The notes under the pieces are model-generated. The model searched no databases, was not told where the DNA came from, and saw only the letters and a list, made by a program, of their open reading frames with translations. Position numbers and translations under genes: made by a program. From assembly GCA_027257055.1 (NCBI GenBank), contig JAPVLO010000162.1:2294001-2358000 (forward strand): a DNA stretch of 64,000 bases, given 5' to 3'. Numbering within the stretch: position 1 is the first letter of the stretch; each line of letters opens with the position of its first letter. Source of the DNA: Cephalopachus bancanus (taxonomy: Eukaryota > Chordata > Mammalia > Primates > Tarsiidae). Positions 34,291-44,522 of the stretch are shown one piece after another.

Positions 34291-34770
34291 GAACTGAAGC
34301 AGGGAGAGGGACACAATTGCTCTGTAGCAGTGTCCTTACCTAAGTCTCATTTAACTTTTCTTAGTAATACTTTATGGTTTTTAGTGTAGTGCCTGCACAC
34401 ACATTTTATTAAATTTATTCCTTGGTATTTTGTGCTTTTTAATGCTATTGTATATTTTGTTTTATTTCCAATTGCTTGTTGTTAATATATAGAAATACAA
34501 ATTATTTTTGTCTATTGATCTTGTACCCTACAACCTCGCTCAATTAATTTATTTGATCTAGTGGCTTTTTAAGTAGATGTTTAAGATTTTCTACATATCT
34601 GTGAATAAAGATAATTTTACTTCCTTTCCTATCTATATGCTGTATATGTCCTTTTTCCCCTATGCTTGATTGCACTGGCTGGGATGTCCAGTATAGTGTT
34701 CAGTAGAAATGAAGAGAGTCAACATCTTGCCACATCCCCACAAGAATGAGCTGTAAGACATTGTATTTGC

Positions 34771-36125
34771 ATTTTTATATTCGTAACTAAACAAGGCAAT
34801 ATGATTAGTTTATTGGCTACAGTACTGTCTCTTACCCAGATTCTGTAATCACTGGTTATGGTAGCTTTAGGCACTTTAATTCTGTTTCAATTAGAGAAGT
34901 TCTTATTTATCTATTTTATATATTGTGCTGCTGCATAATTTTTTTTCCAAGTTCTATTCCTGAAAATCATTTAAAAATTACTGGTGTAATGTCATGCTAT
35001 TGACTTTTATTGAAGTTCAAAGCAGCCACTGAACCTCACTGATGAAACCACTGTGTATTATGAAACTTAATTTTTCTTGAAGAAGGGCCATGAGATAAAT
35101 TCCTACTGAAATTTAGTACTGAAATTATACTTAGTATTAGCATATAAAAGTATTGCAGACTTTATAAAATAATGAGAATTGCTTTATCAACTCGTAACCA
35201 ACTTTCCACTTAGTCTAGTGGAAGCTCAGAGTTAAATGTTTTTCATAATTATGACCATGATGATTTTTGTATTTGCATCCTCTTTTCCAGTGTTTTAGTG
35301 TGTTTTGATTTATTTTAACAGTCTTAATCTATTTATGACTTTTGTTGTAAGCCTTTTAAAAAGGATTTGGAAGTATAAATTATAATCTCTTTTTGAATTA
35401 ATAAAAAAGCTATTTTATAAAAGGGCCTACCTTTTAAATATTTAATTGGTATAAATATCTACCTTTAAGAGGCTTAATGGAAAGCTATAAATGGAAAGTC
35501 TCTAGGCTTGAGAACACAGTCTTTTACTGGCCTTGTAAGATAAGCTTCTAAAATGAAACGATTGGAATGATGATCTTGTTGAAGTGAAGCTAAAATGCTT
35601 CTGACTAAAACAAAACAAAAAAACAGAGATCTGCTGTTGCTTTTAATGATCTGAGGGAAATGGCTGAATATTCTGAAACTAATCTAATAAATGAAACACA
35701 AAAGATTCAAAATGTCTCAGGTTTCTCAATGTAGTGGTAACAGAAAATTGTGTGGTTACTGCCAACTATTTTAAGTCTATCCTTGTTCTGGAGAAATTGT
35801 TTTTGTTTTTTTTAATGACAATAAGAATAATATAAAAATGTAAATACATTATATAGTAATTATTAGTTGATATTTGTAATACCTTTGTAATCACACAAAT
35901 GTGCATTTTTGCATTTACATTGTACATTTCATTGCTAACTGTGAATTATCTTGACCTAAACCATATATATATAATGAGAATTATTTTATAAAGCATTTAA
36001 CTTCTTTACCACTCTGTTTAATTTGTATATGTCATTATTTGGGGAAAAAGAAGCAACATTTACTTGAAAAACATTTCTAAATATTTGTATTTTAGTATTT
36101 AAGTGTGCCTTTAATATTTGACAGT
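34771..36125. other. AT-rich sequence, nothing firmly recognised
   Basis: 34771-34960 may be the fading 5' part of the old L1. The remainder is unassigned and very AT-rich. Confidence 0.35.
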
Positions 36126-36127
36126 AA

Positions 36128-36308
36128 TACTATGTGCCAAATTCAATGCCAAGTCCTTTAAGTGCATTATCTCTTATTTCTCAAAATTCTGTGGTAACAA
36201 TTGCACTCATGCCCACTTAATAGATGAGAAACTGAAGCTTAGAGTAATTTAATAACTTGCCTAGTCACATGGTTAGTACAAGGCAGAACCGGGATCTAAA
36301 CCATGACT
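36128..36308 (-). mobile_element. MIR SINE fragment, antisense
   Basis: 'caagtcctttaagtgcatta', 'atagatgagaaactgaagct', 'acttgcctagtcacatgg' and 'gcagaaccgggatctaaacc'. Confidence 0.8.
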
Positions 36309-36309
36309 G

Positions 36310-36770
36310 TCTTAACCAGCATCTCAGCCGGAAGGCATTTGTCTGTAACTAACAGCAACTTAAACACTTAAACAGAAAGGCTTTTATTCTTGCATCTAGC
36401 TATCTGAAAATAGGGGATTGTTTGCATTCGTTTAGTTGTTCAATAATCCTGTTTAGTGTTCTGTTCCACTGTCCCCAGTGTGCTAGCTTTTCACTTGCAT
36501 GCCTTTTGCTTCATGGTTATGAAATGCACAACGTAGGTCCAGACACTGATGGGAAGAAGGAGGAAGTGGCATTGCTGGTCGCATTACTCTCTCCCTCTCT
36601 TTTTTAAAAAATCAAGTAGTCGAAGTCTTTTCAAGAAACCCTCTGCAGGGTTTTGCTTATATTTCATCAGCCAGAAGTGTGTCACAGGACCACTCCTGGC
36701 GGCGAGAGTCAGAAGAAGGTGGCTGGGGTCTGAGAATGACTCTTTGGTTGACCAAGCAGCAGTGAAGATT
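36310..36770 (+). repeat. Ancient interspersed repeat, same unassigned family as 10.3 kb
   Basis: 'taacagcaacttaaacactt', 'gcttttattcttgcatctag', 'agttgttcaataatcctg', 'cttcatggttatgaaa' and 'catcagccagaagtgtgtca' share order and spacing with 10258-10680. Confidence 0.5.
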
Positions 36771-39060
36771 ACATAATGCTGATGCTGTCAGGTTAGCACT
36801 AGTGGAATTTGTGTATAAAATTTAAAGGCGGTGACTGGGATGGAGCGAGTAAAGGAGAATCTTTTACTTCTCTTGGAAGCTTTAATCCAATTTTCCAGCA
36901 GAGGGCTTTGAGGTGCTCTTCTCTGCCTTCCTGCTCCCCATTTTTGCAGTACTACATTATCTTTCCTGAACATGCCCCTGGAGTGGATGCAGTAGTGTGT
37001 GTCAGGTTGTAAGGAAACATGAAAGAGGGACAGGAACCTGACTCCTGCCCTAGCTTAGGGTTTAATGGGAGACAAGGCAAACATGTAGTCGAAAGGGTAC
37101 GGGATGGAGGTATTGGAGATACAGATTTAAGTTTATTATCAAAGTTATAAGAAGGTGATGAGCTTGAATAATCGTGCATTGTTAATAGAATTTAAGCTGG
37201 TAAAGTTTGAAGCAGAGTTATTTGTTATCTTGTTAGCATTTAACTTAATCATCAGAGCTAATCCAAAAGATAACAAAAAGAAACAAAAAGAAAAACCAAA
37301 CAAATAAAAAACAGAATCCATGAAAAAAGGTTAAGAGAATTTAGCAAATCTAACTGAAATTAATAGCTGTTAGTAAAGTTTTAGCTTCTTTTGGGGTTAA
37401 TTCATATAGTTAAGTTGAAATTTTGGGGCCCTAAGAGCTAAAATAGGATTTCTGCATTTAAGAAGGTTAATATTGTAAGGGTGATGACCAAATGGCCATC
37501 TTCATGTCTGATACCTTTGGAAATTTTCATAGGTGGGATATAGTTTCATGCATTCGGGAGAAGCTTAGTGGTGCCATTTGTTCATTGAAACAATCATATA
37601 TTCATGCTCAGTCTGTGCCAGGAAGTACATCAAGCCTCAGGGCTGTAGAAATCATGGTTCTTAGCCTCAGGAGCTTGTGATCTAGGAGGGAGTGGGTCTT
37701 CCAGTGGTCGTTTGGTTCTCTCATTTTATGGACCTACTGGCCCTACCTAAATGACAAAGCCAATTTGACTGTTTTGAGTGACCCACCTGGTCAAATTGGG
37801 CATCAATGAAAAAATAAATTGTTAAGAACACTCAAACTATATGTGTATAGCTTGTATGTTCCTGATATCCATGATAAAATACAGAATTTTTTGTCAACTA
37901 AAATTGTTCTTCCTTACTGTATATGCCAAGAACTCACCACATAATGCTGTTGAATTTAACGAAAATCTGGGAATTACTAACCCAATGAAAAAATATGACT
38001 TCGTTGGCAGAAAAATGATTTATACAAGAACACCCAACAGAGTACCTAGCACACAATAGGTACATAATTAACAATTTGACATATGAATGCTGCTGAATGA
38101 AAGCAAATGAATCACCATTTCTCTGTGGAACATTCTCCAAGAGTTACTAGGACTTTTATAACTAAATTCTTTCATTTATAAATATAGGAGACATTTTTAG
38201 TAAAGTTACAGTTTGTGTTGGTAAATAAGTCTAGTTAGGTTCAAATCGTACATTAAGAGCTTCTATAGAAATTTTACTGGCAGTGCTTAAAGTGGTGCAT
38301 GAAATGTTTCTCATGGTATGTCTTAAGTCCTGCATTAAACTGACAAGTTGTTTTGATATCCTTTGCACACAATGATGTACATCATTTCTCATGGAGAGCA
38401 ATGTGCTTGCTGGCAATTTGCTTCCTGCAAAGTTTGGATGGAAGCGTTTTGTTACAGTAGCTTGGGATGTATTCCTTGACTTTCAGCTTGAAATACTTAG
38501 TACAGCTGTTTTGGCATTTCTTTAAACAAGACATTGTAGTGTCTTTAAGTTTGAAAACTCTCAAAAGTTGCAAGCTTTATGTCAAGATGCGGGGGAAGTC
38601 CATTCATTAATGTGTTTTTCTGCAGTTTTATTTTCTTTAAATCACAAGATTTCCACGTACTTGCTAATTTTAAAATTGGAATGGATAAAGAGAAGACATC
38701 TATTCATTATAGGTGTTGTAATTTGATAGGAAACCTGTCTAACTCTCTGGCTGCTGAATGATTGATAATCATGCTTCATGCCTCAGGTACACATGTGGGA
38801 GACACAATGGTGAGCAAGATGTGCACCCTGCCCTTACATAACTTAACAGTGCATATGTGAAATTTGTGGCAGGTGCTGTTAGAGAAAGCACAGAGTTTGG
38901 TGGATGCTCAGTGAGATGAGCCAATGGCAGGAGGGTCTAGGGGACTGTGGGTGTCTGTGTGGGAGCAGTACGAAAGGATTATAGATCTCAAGAGGCAAAG
39001 TTTTTAAATATGATTAAAAACTATAATACCATTATATTAAGTATAAAAACAATTTTGAAT
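36771..39060. other. Unrecognised sequence with scattered L2-like fragments
   Basis: L2-like pieces are suggested near 37020-37110, 37590-37690 and 38775-38990 (for example 'gagacacaatggtgagcaag'). 38231-38573 has Ser/Lys/Cys-rich minus-strand frames that I could not relate to a protein. Confidence 0.4.
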
Positions 39061-39064
39061 ATTG

Positions 39065-39575
39065 AGAGGCAGCCTAAAAGGGCACTTAAAAGCTCAGACT
39101 CTGCAGCCTGACTCACAGGTTCAAATTCTGACTTTTTTTTTTTTTTTTTTTGAGTTGAAGTCTCACTTGGTAGCCCAGACTGGAGTGCAGTGGCCGCTCC
39201 CGGCTACCGCAGCCTCGCTGCTGGTCTCCGGCGATCCTTCCGCCTCAGCCTTCCGAGTAGCCAGAATTACAGGCATGTGCTACCACGCCAGGCTGATTTT
39301 TTGATTTATTGTAGAGATGAGGTCTCGCTGCCCAGGCGGGTCTCGAACCCGCGGGCTCAGGCAATCCACTCACCTCAGCCTCCCAAAGGCGTGGGATTAC
39401 AGGCTGAGCCACCGAGCCCGGCTCACTTAACCTCTTTTATGCTGTGTTTTCTCACTTATAAAATGGGGTAATGATACTACCTAACTCAGAAGGTTGTTAC
39501 GAGGATGGAATATGTATAAAAGACTTAGACAATGCCTGTCTTAGACAATGCTTTATCAGTGTTTGTTAAATAAAT
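39065..39575 (+). mobile_element. MIR SINE, split by a young Alu
   Basis: The 5' part reads 'agctcagactctgcagcctg', then 'actcacaggttcaaattctg'. After the Alu it continues 'tcacttaacctcttttatgc', 'ttataaaatggggtaatgat' and 'caatgctttatcagtgtttg'. Together these form an almost complete MIR. Confidence 0.85.
39133..39423 (-). mobile_element. Young tarsier-type Alu inside a MIR
   Basis: Antisense and CpG-rich with the 5-nt deletion ('ggtctcgctgcccaggcggg'). It ends 'gagccaccgagcccggct'. The MIR on both sides joins up without it. No long TSD is obvious. Confidence 0.95.
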
Positions 39576-39823
39576 ATTGTCATACAAACACAGAATTATT
39601 TAAACACAATTAAACATTTGTGTGCTATCTGTGATATGACTTATATAGCTTCTGTACTTTCCTAAATCAATGAAGATAATGCCAGTGACCTGAAGCTCCT
39701 GTAAAATGGCATTGGAATATGGATTAAACATTGATTGACTGTGACCTAATCTCATTTACTGAGGGGAAATTGTTTATTTATATTGATGTATATGGAGATA
39801 TATAACATATATATATAAATATA

Positions 39824-40119
39824 TTTTTTTTTTTTTTGAGTTGGAGTCTCACTTTGTCAACAGGTTGGAGTGCAGTGGCATGCTCATGGCCACTGCAGCC
39901 TCAACCTGCTGGGTTCAGGCAATCCTTCCACCTCAGCCTTCCAAGAAGCTAGAACTACAGGTGTGTGCCACCATGCCTATCTAATTTTTTGGATTTATTG
40001 TAGAGAGGAGGTCTTGCCAAGTTGCCCAGGCTGGCCTTGAACCCATGGCCTCAGGCAGTCCTCTCACCTCGGCCTCCCAAAGTGCTGGGATTATAGACGT
40101 GACCCATTGTGCCTGACCA
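39824..40119 (-). mobile_element. Alu dimer, older tarsier-type
   Basis: Antisense: T-run, 'gagttggagtctcactttgt', 'ggatttattgtagagaggag' and 'ccaagttgcccaggctgg'. Inserted in an AT-rich tract (atatat), so the TSD is unclear. Confidence 0.93.
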
Positions 40120-40333
40120 GAATATGAATATTTTATATGTATATATTAATATTAATAATTTGGGACATTTTCTAGGGGATCTGAGTAACATATAAAAGTG
40201 CATAGCTTTCAGAGTTTATACATTTGTAATAATAGAAACAAATTGTTATGAAGAAAAGTAAAAATAATTTGGACTTCAGTAACTTTAAGCATCAGCTACC
40301 TCCTGCAGTTATATTTAGAATGTACTATAACCA

Positions 40334-40625
40334 GCCGGGCTCGGTGGCTCAGCCTGTAATCCTGCGCCTTTGGGAGGCTGAGGTGAGTGGATTGCCTGAG
40401 CCCACGGGTTCGAGACCTGCCTGGGCAGCGAGACCTCATCTCTACAGTAAATCAAAAAATCAGCTGGGCGTGGTAGCGCATGCCTGTAATTCCGGCTACT
40501 TGGAAGGCTGAGGCAGAAGGATCGCCGGAGCCCAGCAGGTCGAGGCTGCGGTGGCCAGGAGCGGCCACTACTGCACTCCAGTCTGGGTGACAGAGTGAGA
40601 CTCCAACTCAAAAAAAAAAAAAAAA
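40334..40625 (+). mobile_element. Young tarsier-type Alu, with 17-bp TSD
   Basis: Sense copy: 'gccgggctcggtggctcagc', 'gcctgggcagcgagacctca', linker 'gtaaatcaaaaaatcagc' and end 'gactccaactc' plus A-tail. Perfect 17-bp TSD agaatgtactataacca at 40317-40333 and 40626-40642. Confidence 0.97.
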
Positions 40626-40849
40626 AGAATGTACTATAACCACAAGAATTAATTCATCTGCAATAAAATATGACATCATGATCAAAAGAACTTCCTTTCC
40701 CTTGATTACTAAAACAGGTTATAATAATAATACAAGGGACTTGAATTTTCTTTTATACATTTAATACTCATGAAAAAGAAATCAGATATTTTCGAAGAGG
40801 TGACTAGAACATTTTAACAAAGAATGTTTCAGTAGTTCTACTTCAGTTC

Positions 40850-41261
40850 TGCTATGGTTTAAAAATCCCTTTCAAAATTTAGGTTGAAATTTAGTCCCTG
40901 ATTTGGCAGTATTGAGAGGTAGGGCTTTTAAGAGGTGATTAAGGGATCTGCCCTCATGAATTGATTAATTCATTCATGGATGAATAGGTAAATGCTTAAT
41001 GGATTAATGAGTTATCATGGGAAGGGAACTGATGGCTTTATCAGAAGAGGAAGAGACCTGAAGTTGCAAGTTCAGCCCTCTTACCATTGGATACCCTCAA
41101 AACTCTGCATTGAGTGTCTACCAGCAAGAAGGTTCTTGCCAGATGAGGCCCCTTGACCTTGGACTTCTCAGCCCCCATAACTGTAAGAAATAAATTCCTT
41201 GTCTTATACATTACTCAGTTTCAGGTATTCGGTTATAAGTAACAGAAAATGGACTGAGACA
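40850..41261 (+). mobile_element. MST-type MaLR LTR, sense
   Basis: Starts 'tgctatggtttaaaaatccc' and ends 'aacagaaaatggactgagaca'. Between are 'ggacttctcagcccccataa' and 'aagaaataaattccttgtct' (polyadenylation signal region). Flanks agttc/attac match poorly as a 5-bp TSD. Regulatory LTR only, no coding region. Confidence 0.9.
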
Positions 41262-41674
41262 ATTACTAATAAACTCAAGTTGTAGTTTTGTTCTTCAGAT
41301 CTTTGACACATATAAGAGAAAAATATTTAGTCTTAGGTCACAATAAATAAATGAGTTTTCTTTTTATTTTTTTATCATCCTGGCCAGTGGTAAAAGTACT
41401 AATGATAACCAAATCCTCTGGTCAAGGACTGAGATGATTCTAGTTTGTGCACGTCAATCCAAAAGTTGCTGACAGAAAATCATTCTGTGATTAATTTGAG
41501 CTTTTGAGTATGGGACCCTATGGAAAAAGACATAGTGTGGGCTATGTGTGGGTTTCAAGTAATTGGGGAGGGTTTGTAAAATTGGACAAAATATGCTTAA
41601 CTAGTTTGCTTGTGCTTCTTAAAATTCTCATTGTGTCAATGAATGCAGTAAATTATCTCTAAAAGTTTCCCTTC

Positions 41675-41713
<39 letters not shown>

Positions 41714-41870
41714 GTGTGTGTGTGTGTCAGAAGAAAGAGCTGGTAGAAACTTTGGGAGGAAGGTTTTAACTAGATAAAATAAGGAGACATACAAAAATGT
41801 TACAAGAGCCAAGAGATGCATCCTTCTGAAAAAATTAAAATCACTTTCAGATGCCCAAATAGGTTATAAT
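41262..41870. other. Unrecognised sequence with a (GT)n tract
   Basis: Between an MST LTR and an Alu. I see no primer-binding site or retroviral coding sequence, so the two MST LTRs are probably independent solo LTRs. The GT run is at 41679-41727. Confidence 0.5.
41679..41727. repeat. (GT)n microsatellite
   Basis: About 24 GT units interrupted once by TTT. Confidence 0.97.
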
Positions 41871-42090
41871 TCTTTTTTTTTGTTGTTTTGAGTTGGAGTC
41901 TCACTCTGTCGCCCAGACTGGAGTGCAGTGGCCCCTCCTGGCCACCGCAGCCTCGACCTGCTGGGCTCTGATGATCCTTCCGCCTCAGCCTTCCAAGTAG
42001 CTGGAACTACAAGTGCGCTACCACGCCTGGCTAATTTTTTGATTTATTGTAGAGGTGAGGTCTCACCAAGTTGCCCAGGCGGGTCACGAA
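41871..42090 (-). mobile_element. 5'-truncated Alu, intermediate type, with TSD
   Basis: An antisense copy stops in the left arm at 'gcgggtcacgaa', so it lacks the Alu 5' end. TSD ttataattct before the T-run and tataattctt after the break show that truncation happened during insertion rather than later. Confidence 0.93.
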
Positions 42091-42453
42091 TATAATTCTT
42101 GCTCCTAGATGAAATGGTACTTTAATAACAGAATTATTGAATTCTAGGGTTGTCTTTTCAAAACAATAAGTTCATGAAAAACTAACTGGATTCCATAGGG
42201 AGCCATAGTGGATTCTTGGGTAGGGCAATGATGGGATTAGAAAAATTAATACAATATTTGTTTGTCTTCCCTCTGTCAAACTTTGAGCCAACCACTTTCC
42301 CCAGGATGTTTGGAGAAGTATAGGGAAAGAAAAATAGAGAGCAGATGAGATATTAAAGAAAGAACCATGAGAGGTAGAGATAGCTTCTCCACTTAATAAA
42401 GAAGCTAAGAAGGGCCACCATCAGATAGAAGAAACTCATGGCCTCTGCAAGGG

Positions 42454-43090
42454 TGCAATGGTTTGGATATTTGTCTCCTCCAAAACTTATGTTGGATTGT
42501 TTAAGTGTTGAGATTACAGGCAGGAGCCCCTGCACCCAACCAATTCTCCTGATTTTATTTATTTATTTTGTTTGTTTATTTTTAAATTTTTGTAGAGATG
42601 AGATCTCGCTATGTTGCCCAGGCTGGTCTTGAACTGGGCTCAAGCAGTCCTCTCGCCTGGACCTCCCAGAGTGATGGGATTACAGGCATGAGCCATAGCA
42701 CCCAGCCCCTTACATTGAAATTTAATCCTAATGTGGCAGTATTTTGAGGTAGGGCCTTTCAGGGGCGATTGGATCATGAAAATGTTGCCTTCATGAGTAG
42801 ATTCATCCATTCATGAATTAGTGGGTTCCTATGGGAGGGGACTGGAGGTTTTATAAGAAGTGGAAGAGAGATCCCATATAGCATGCTAGCATGCCCAACC
42901 CCCTCACCGTGTGAAACCCCGAATCTCCTCTGAACTCTGTGGAGTCTTCACCTGTAAGAAGACTGTCACCATATGTGACTCCTTGACCTTGGACTTCTCA
43001 GCTTTGTAGCTGTGAGAAATAAGTTCCTTTTTGAATAAATTACCCAGTTTCAAGAATTCGGATGTAAGCAACAGAAAACAGACTAATATA
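42454..43090 (+). mobile_element. MST-type MaLR LTR inserted in the ATP5MC2 pseudogene
   Basis: Begins 'tgcaatggtttggatatttg' and ends 'aacagaaaacagactaatata'. The flanking 5-mers aaggg (42449-42453) and gaggc (43091-43095) both correspond to the single 'gaggg' site expected in the parent gene. This fits a diverged 5-bp duplication. Alu sequence inside it at 42495-42708 makes it longer than a normal LTR. Confidence 0.88.
42495..42708 (-). mobile_element. Composite Alu fragment inside the LTR
   Basis: An antisense Alu 5' end ('gagattacaggcaggagccc') is followed by a second antisense left monomer ('tttttgtagagatgagatct' to 'gccatagcacccagcc'). LTR text on either side (cttatgttg at 42486 and cttacattg at 42709) repeats as a TSD. 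The doubled Alu 5' end suggests that an inserted monomer pair or rearranged copy landed here. Confidence 0.75.
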
Positions 43091-43529
43091 GAGGCAAAGC
43101 CTCTCCTACAGAAAGGCACAGGAGAAGGGCTGTTGCTTCAGAGAGGTTCTTGGTATAACCAGTGGTGAGGCTCTCAAGCACAGTCCTAATCCTAGCCTCA
43201 TAGCCAGTGAACCTGACTTTGGCAGCCCCAGCCCCAATGAACTTGACTGCTGTGTCGATGTCCCTTGAAATGGTGCTGTTTTGGGAGCCGTGACTAGGGA
43301 TAGTGAGGTAAGGGACTGCCAAGCTGCCAAGGCTCTCATTTGTTGGTGTCTCTGGTTGTTTGAACATCACTGCAGAGAGTGGTGCTCTTAGCACCTGAGA
43401 GGTGTGCCTCACCATGGAGGAGCAGGGACACACTTGGCACAGGTGAACCTTTTCAGGGTGTGGTAGACTGTGGCAAGAGAGCCACCCCAGTGCAGAGAAG
43501 GCAGAGAGGGGCAATGGTTGTCGATTTTA

Positions 43530-44080
43530 AGATGAATTCTGATTTAGTGATTTAGTGTGCATGATCAGCTGCAAGGAAAAGAAATTCAGACTTTAAACCT
43601 TTGGGGAGGTTCTTTTAATAGTTCAGGTGTGAGAATTGAGAGCCCAGATTGAATGGCCAGTTGAGAATGGAAAAAATGAAATAGTTCAAAAGAGATTCTG
43701 AAGATGTAATGCTGAGGTGAAGGAGCTGGAGAGGTGAGATCTTCCAAGTGGGGAGGAGTGTCTGGTAGTTTGTTGAATCACACTTAAAACTGTGATGACT
43801 GAAACTTTAAAATCTGGAGAACCTTTCAGGAAGGAATCAAGGACAGATGCAAAAATTAAGCTTTGAGTTGAAGTTCTAAAGAAACAAAAGCTGAAGAGAC
43901 ACTTGACTTAAGTAAATCCTAAAACCACCACTGGCTGTCATCTGCAGAAAATCGAGAGAAAGCAGGCCAACTACTGTGGGAGTGGAGAATGGACTCACTT
44001 TAAAGAAACAAAAACATCTTGTTACTATGAGGCTAAAAGGAAATAAACTAATATTAAAATTCATAACTGAAATAATCTTT
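43530..44080. other. Purine-rich sequence, possibly old L2
   Basis: 'gctgaggtgaaggagctggag' and similar text has an antisense L2 flavour, but no diagnostic block was found. Confidence 0.3.
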
Positions 44081-44089
44081 CTTATTGGC

Positions 44090-44222
44090 TGTTTACTTTT
44101 TTATTGTTGGTTTTCCCACTAGAATGTAAACCCCATGAGAGTTGGTACCATGTCTGTTTTACTCATGGTTATGTGTTCAGTAGCTAGACAAGGAATGGAT
44201 ACATATTTGCTGAATGAACAGA
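44090..44222 (+). mobile_element. L2 LINE 3' end, sense
   Basis: 'ccactagaatgtaaacccca', 'gagttggtaccatgtctgtt' and 'catatttgctgaatgaacag' give the L2 3' terminus. Confidence 0.8.
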
Positions 44223-44347
44223 TGGGTAAATAGTTGCACTCTCTGATCTTTAGCAGGCAATAAAGTCTGTCCAAATCCAAGAGCAAGGTTTGCACAAATC
44301 AAGAACAAAATGAAATCCCAGGAAAGTGCCTTCCAACAGAGCATGAT

Positions 44348-44522
44348 GGATGTTCTATACACTAGCCACTGGCCATGTGTGGCTATGGAGCAGTGGAAAT
44401 GTGGGGAAATGTGACTTGTAATTCTGAGGAACTGAATTTTTGATTTTGTGTCATTTTAATTAACTAAAAAATTAAATTTATTAGCCACATGTGACTTGTG
44501 GCAACTGTACTGGGCAGTGCAG
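44348..44522 (+). mobile_element. hAT-type MER MITE with complementary ends
   Basis: It opens with 'cactagccactggccatgtg' and closes with 'agccacatgtgacttgtggc', then 'actgtactgggcagtgca'. The ends are roughly inverted repeats around an A/T-rich middle, typical of the MER3/MER33-like group. The exact family is not assigned. Confidence 0.6.

Larger units (their letters stand above)
31150..34770 (-). mobile_element. Ancient L1 (L1M-type) on the minus strand, interrupted
   Basis: The left end is an antisense L1M 3' UTR ('gagttttgacaaatgtatac', 'taaccaccatcaccatca', 'aagatatagaacatttttat'). 32860-33250 reads as antisense ORF2, and the same ORF2 resumes at 33827 ('gattatactgaatttataga') and continues past 34300 ('taaatttattccttggtatt'). 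It is broken by an Alu monomer, a TINE-like copy, an Alu dimer, a second L1 tail and an MLT1-type LTR, so it is the oldest element of the nest. Confidence 0.8.
42240..43524 (-). pseudogene. ATP5MC2P: ATP5MC2 processed pseudogene, split by an LTR
   Basis: ATP5MC2 encodes subunit c of mitochondrial ATP synthase (membrane rotor). The minus strand at 43500-43091 shows the import-peptide region (SAVMFKQPETPTNESLGSLAV) and the mature start SRDIDTAVKFIGAGAA. Missense changes and a frameshift follow (SLKQQ appears in another frame). The coding sequence resumes beyond the LTR at 42453 with EAM-FF-LMVALLSFF and a 3' UTR ending near 42243. The precursor start codon is changed (AAAAGG in place of an ATG context). 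It is intronless, with a possible diverged target duplication (agggcaatgatggga near 42222; ggggcaatggttg near 43508). The import region matches the C2 paralogue better than C1 or C3. Non-functional. Confidence 0.88.

Noticed and set aside
40850..43090. A provirus bounded by two MST LTRs
   Set aside because: No primer-binding site, internal coding sequence or shared target duplication; the right LTR sits inside a pseudogene that the left one does not touch, so both look like independent solo LTRs.
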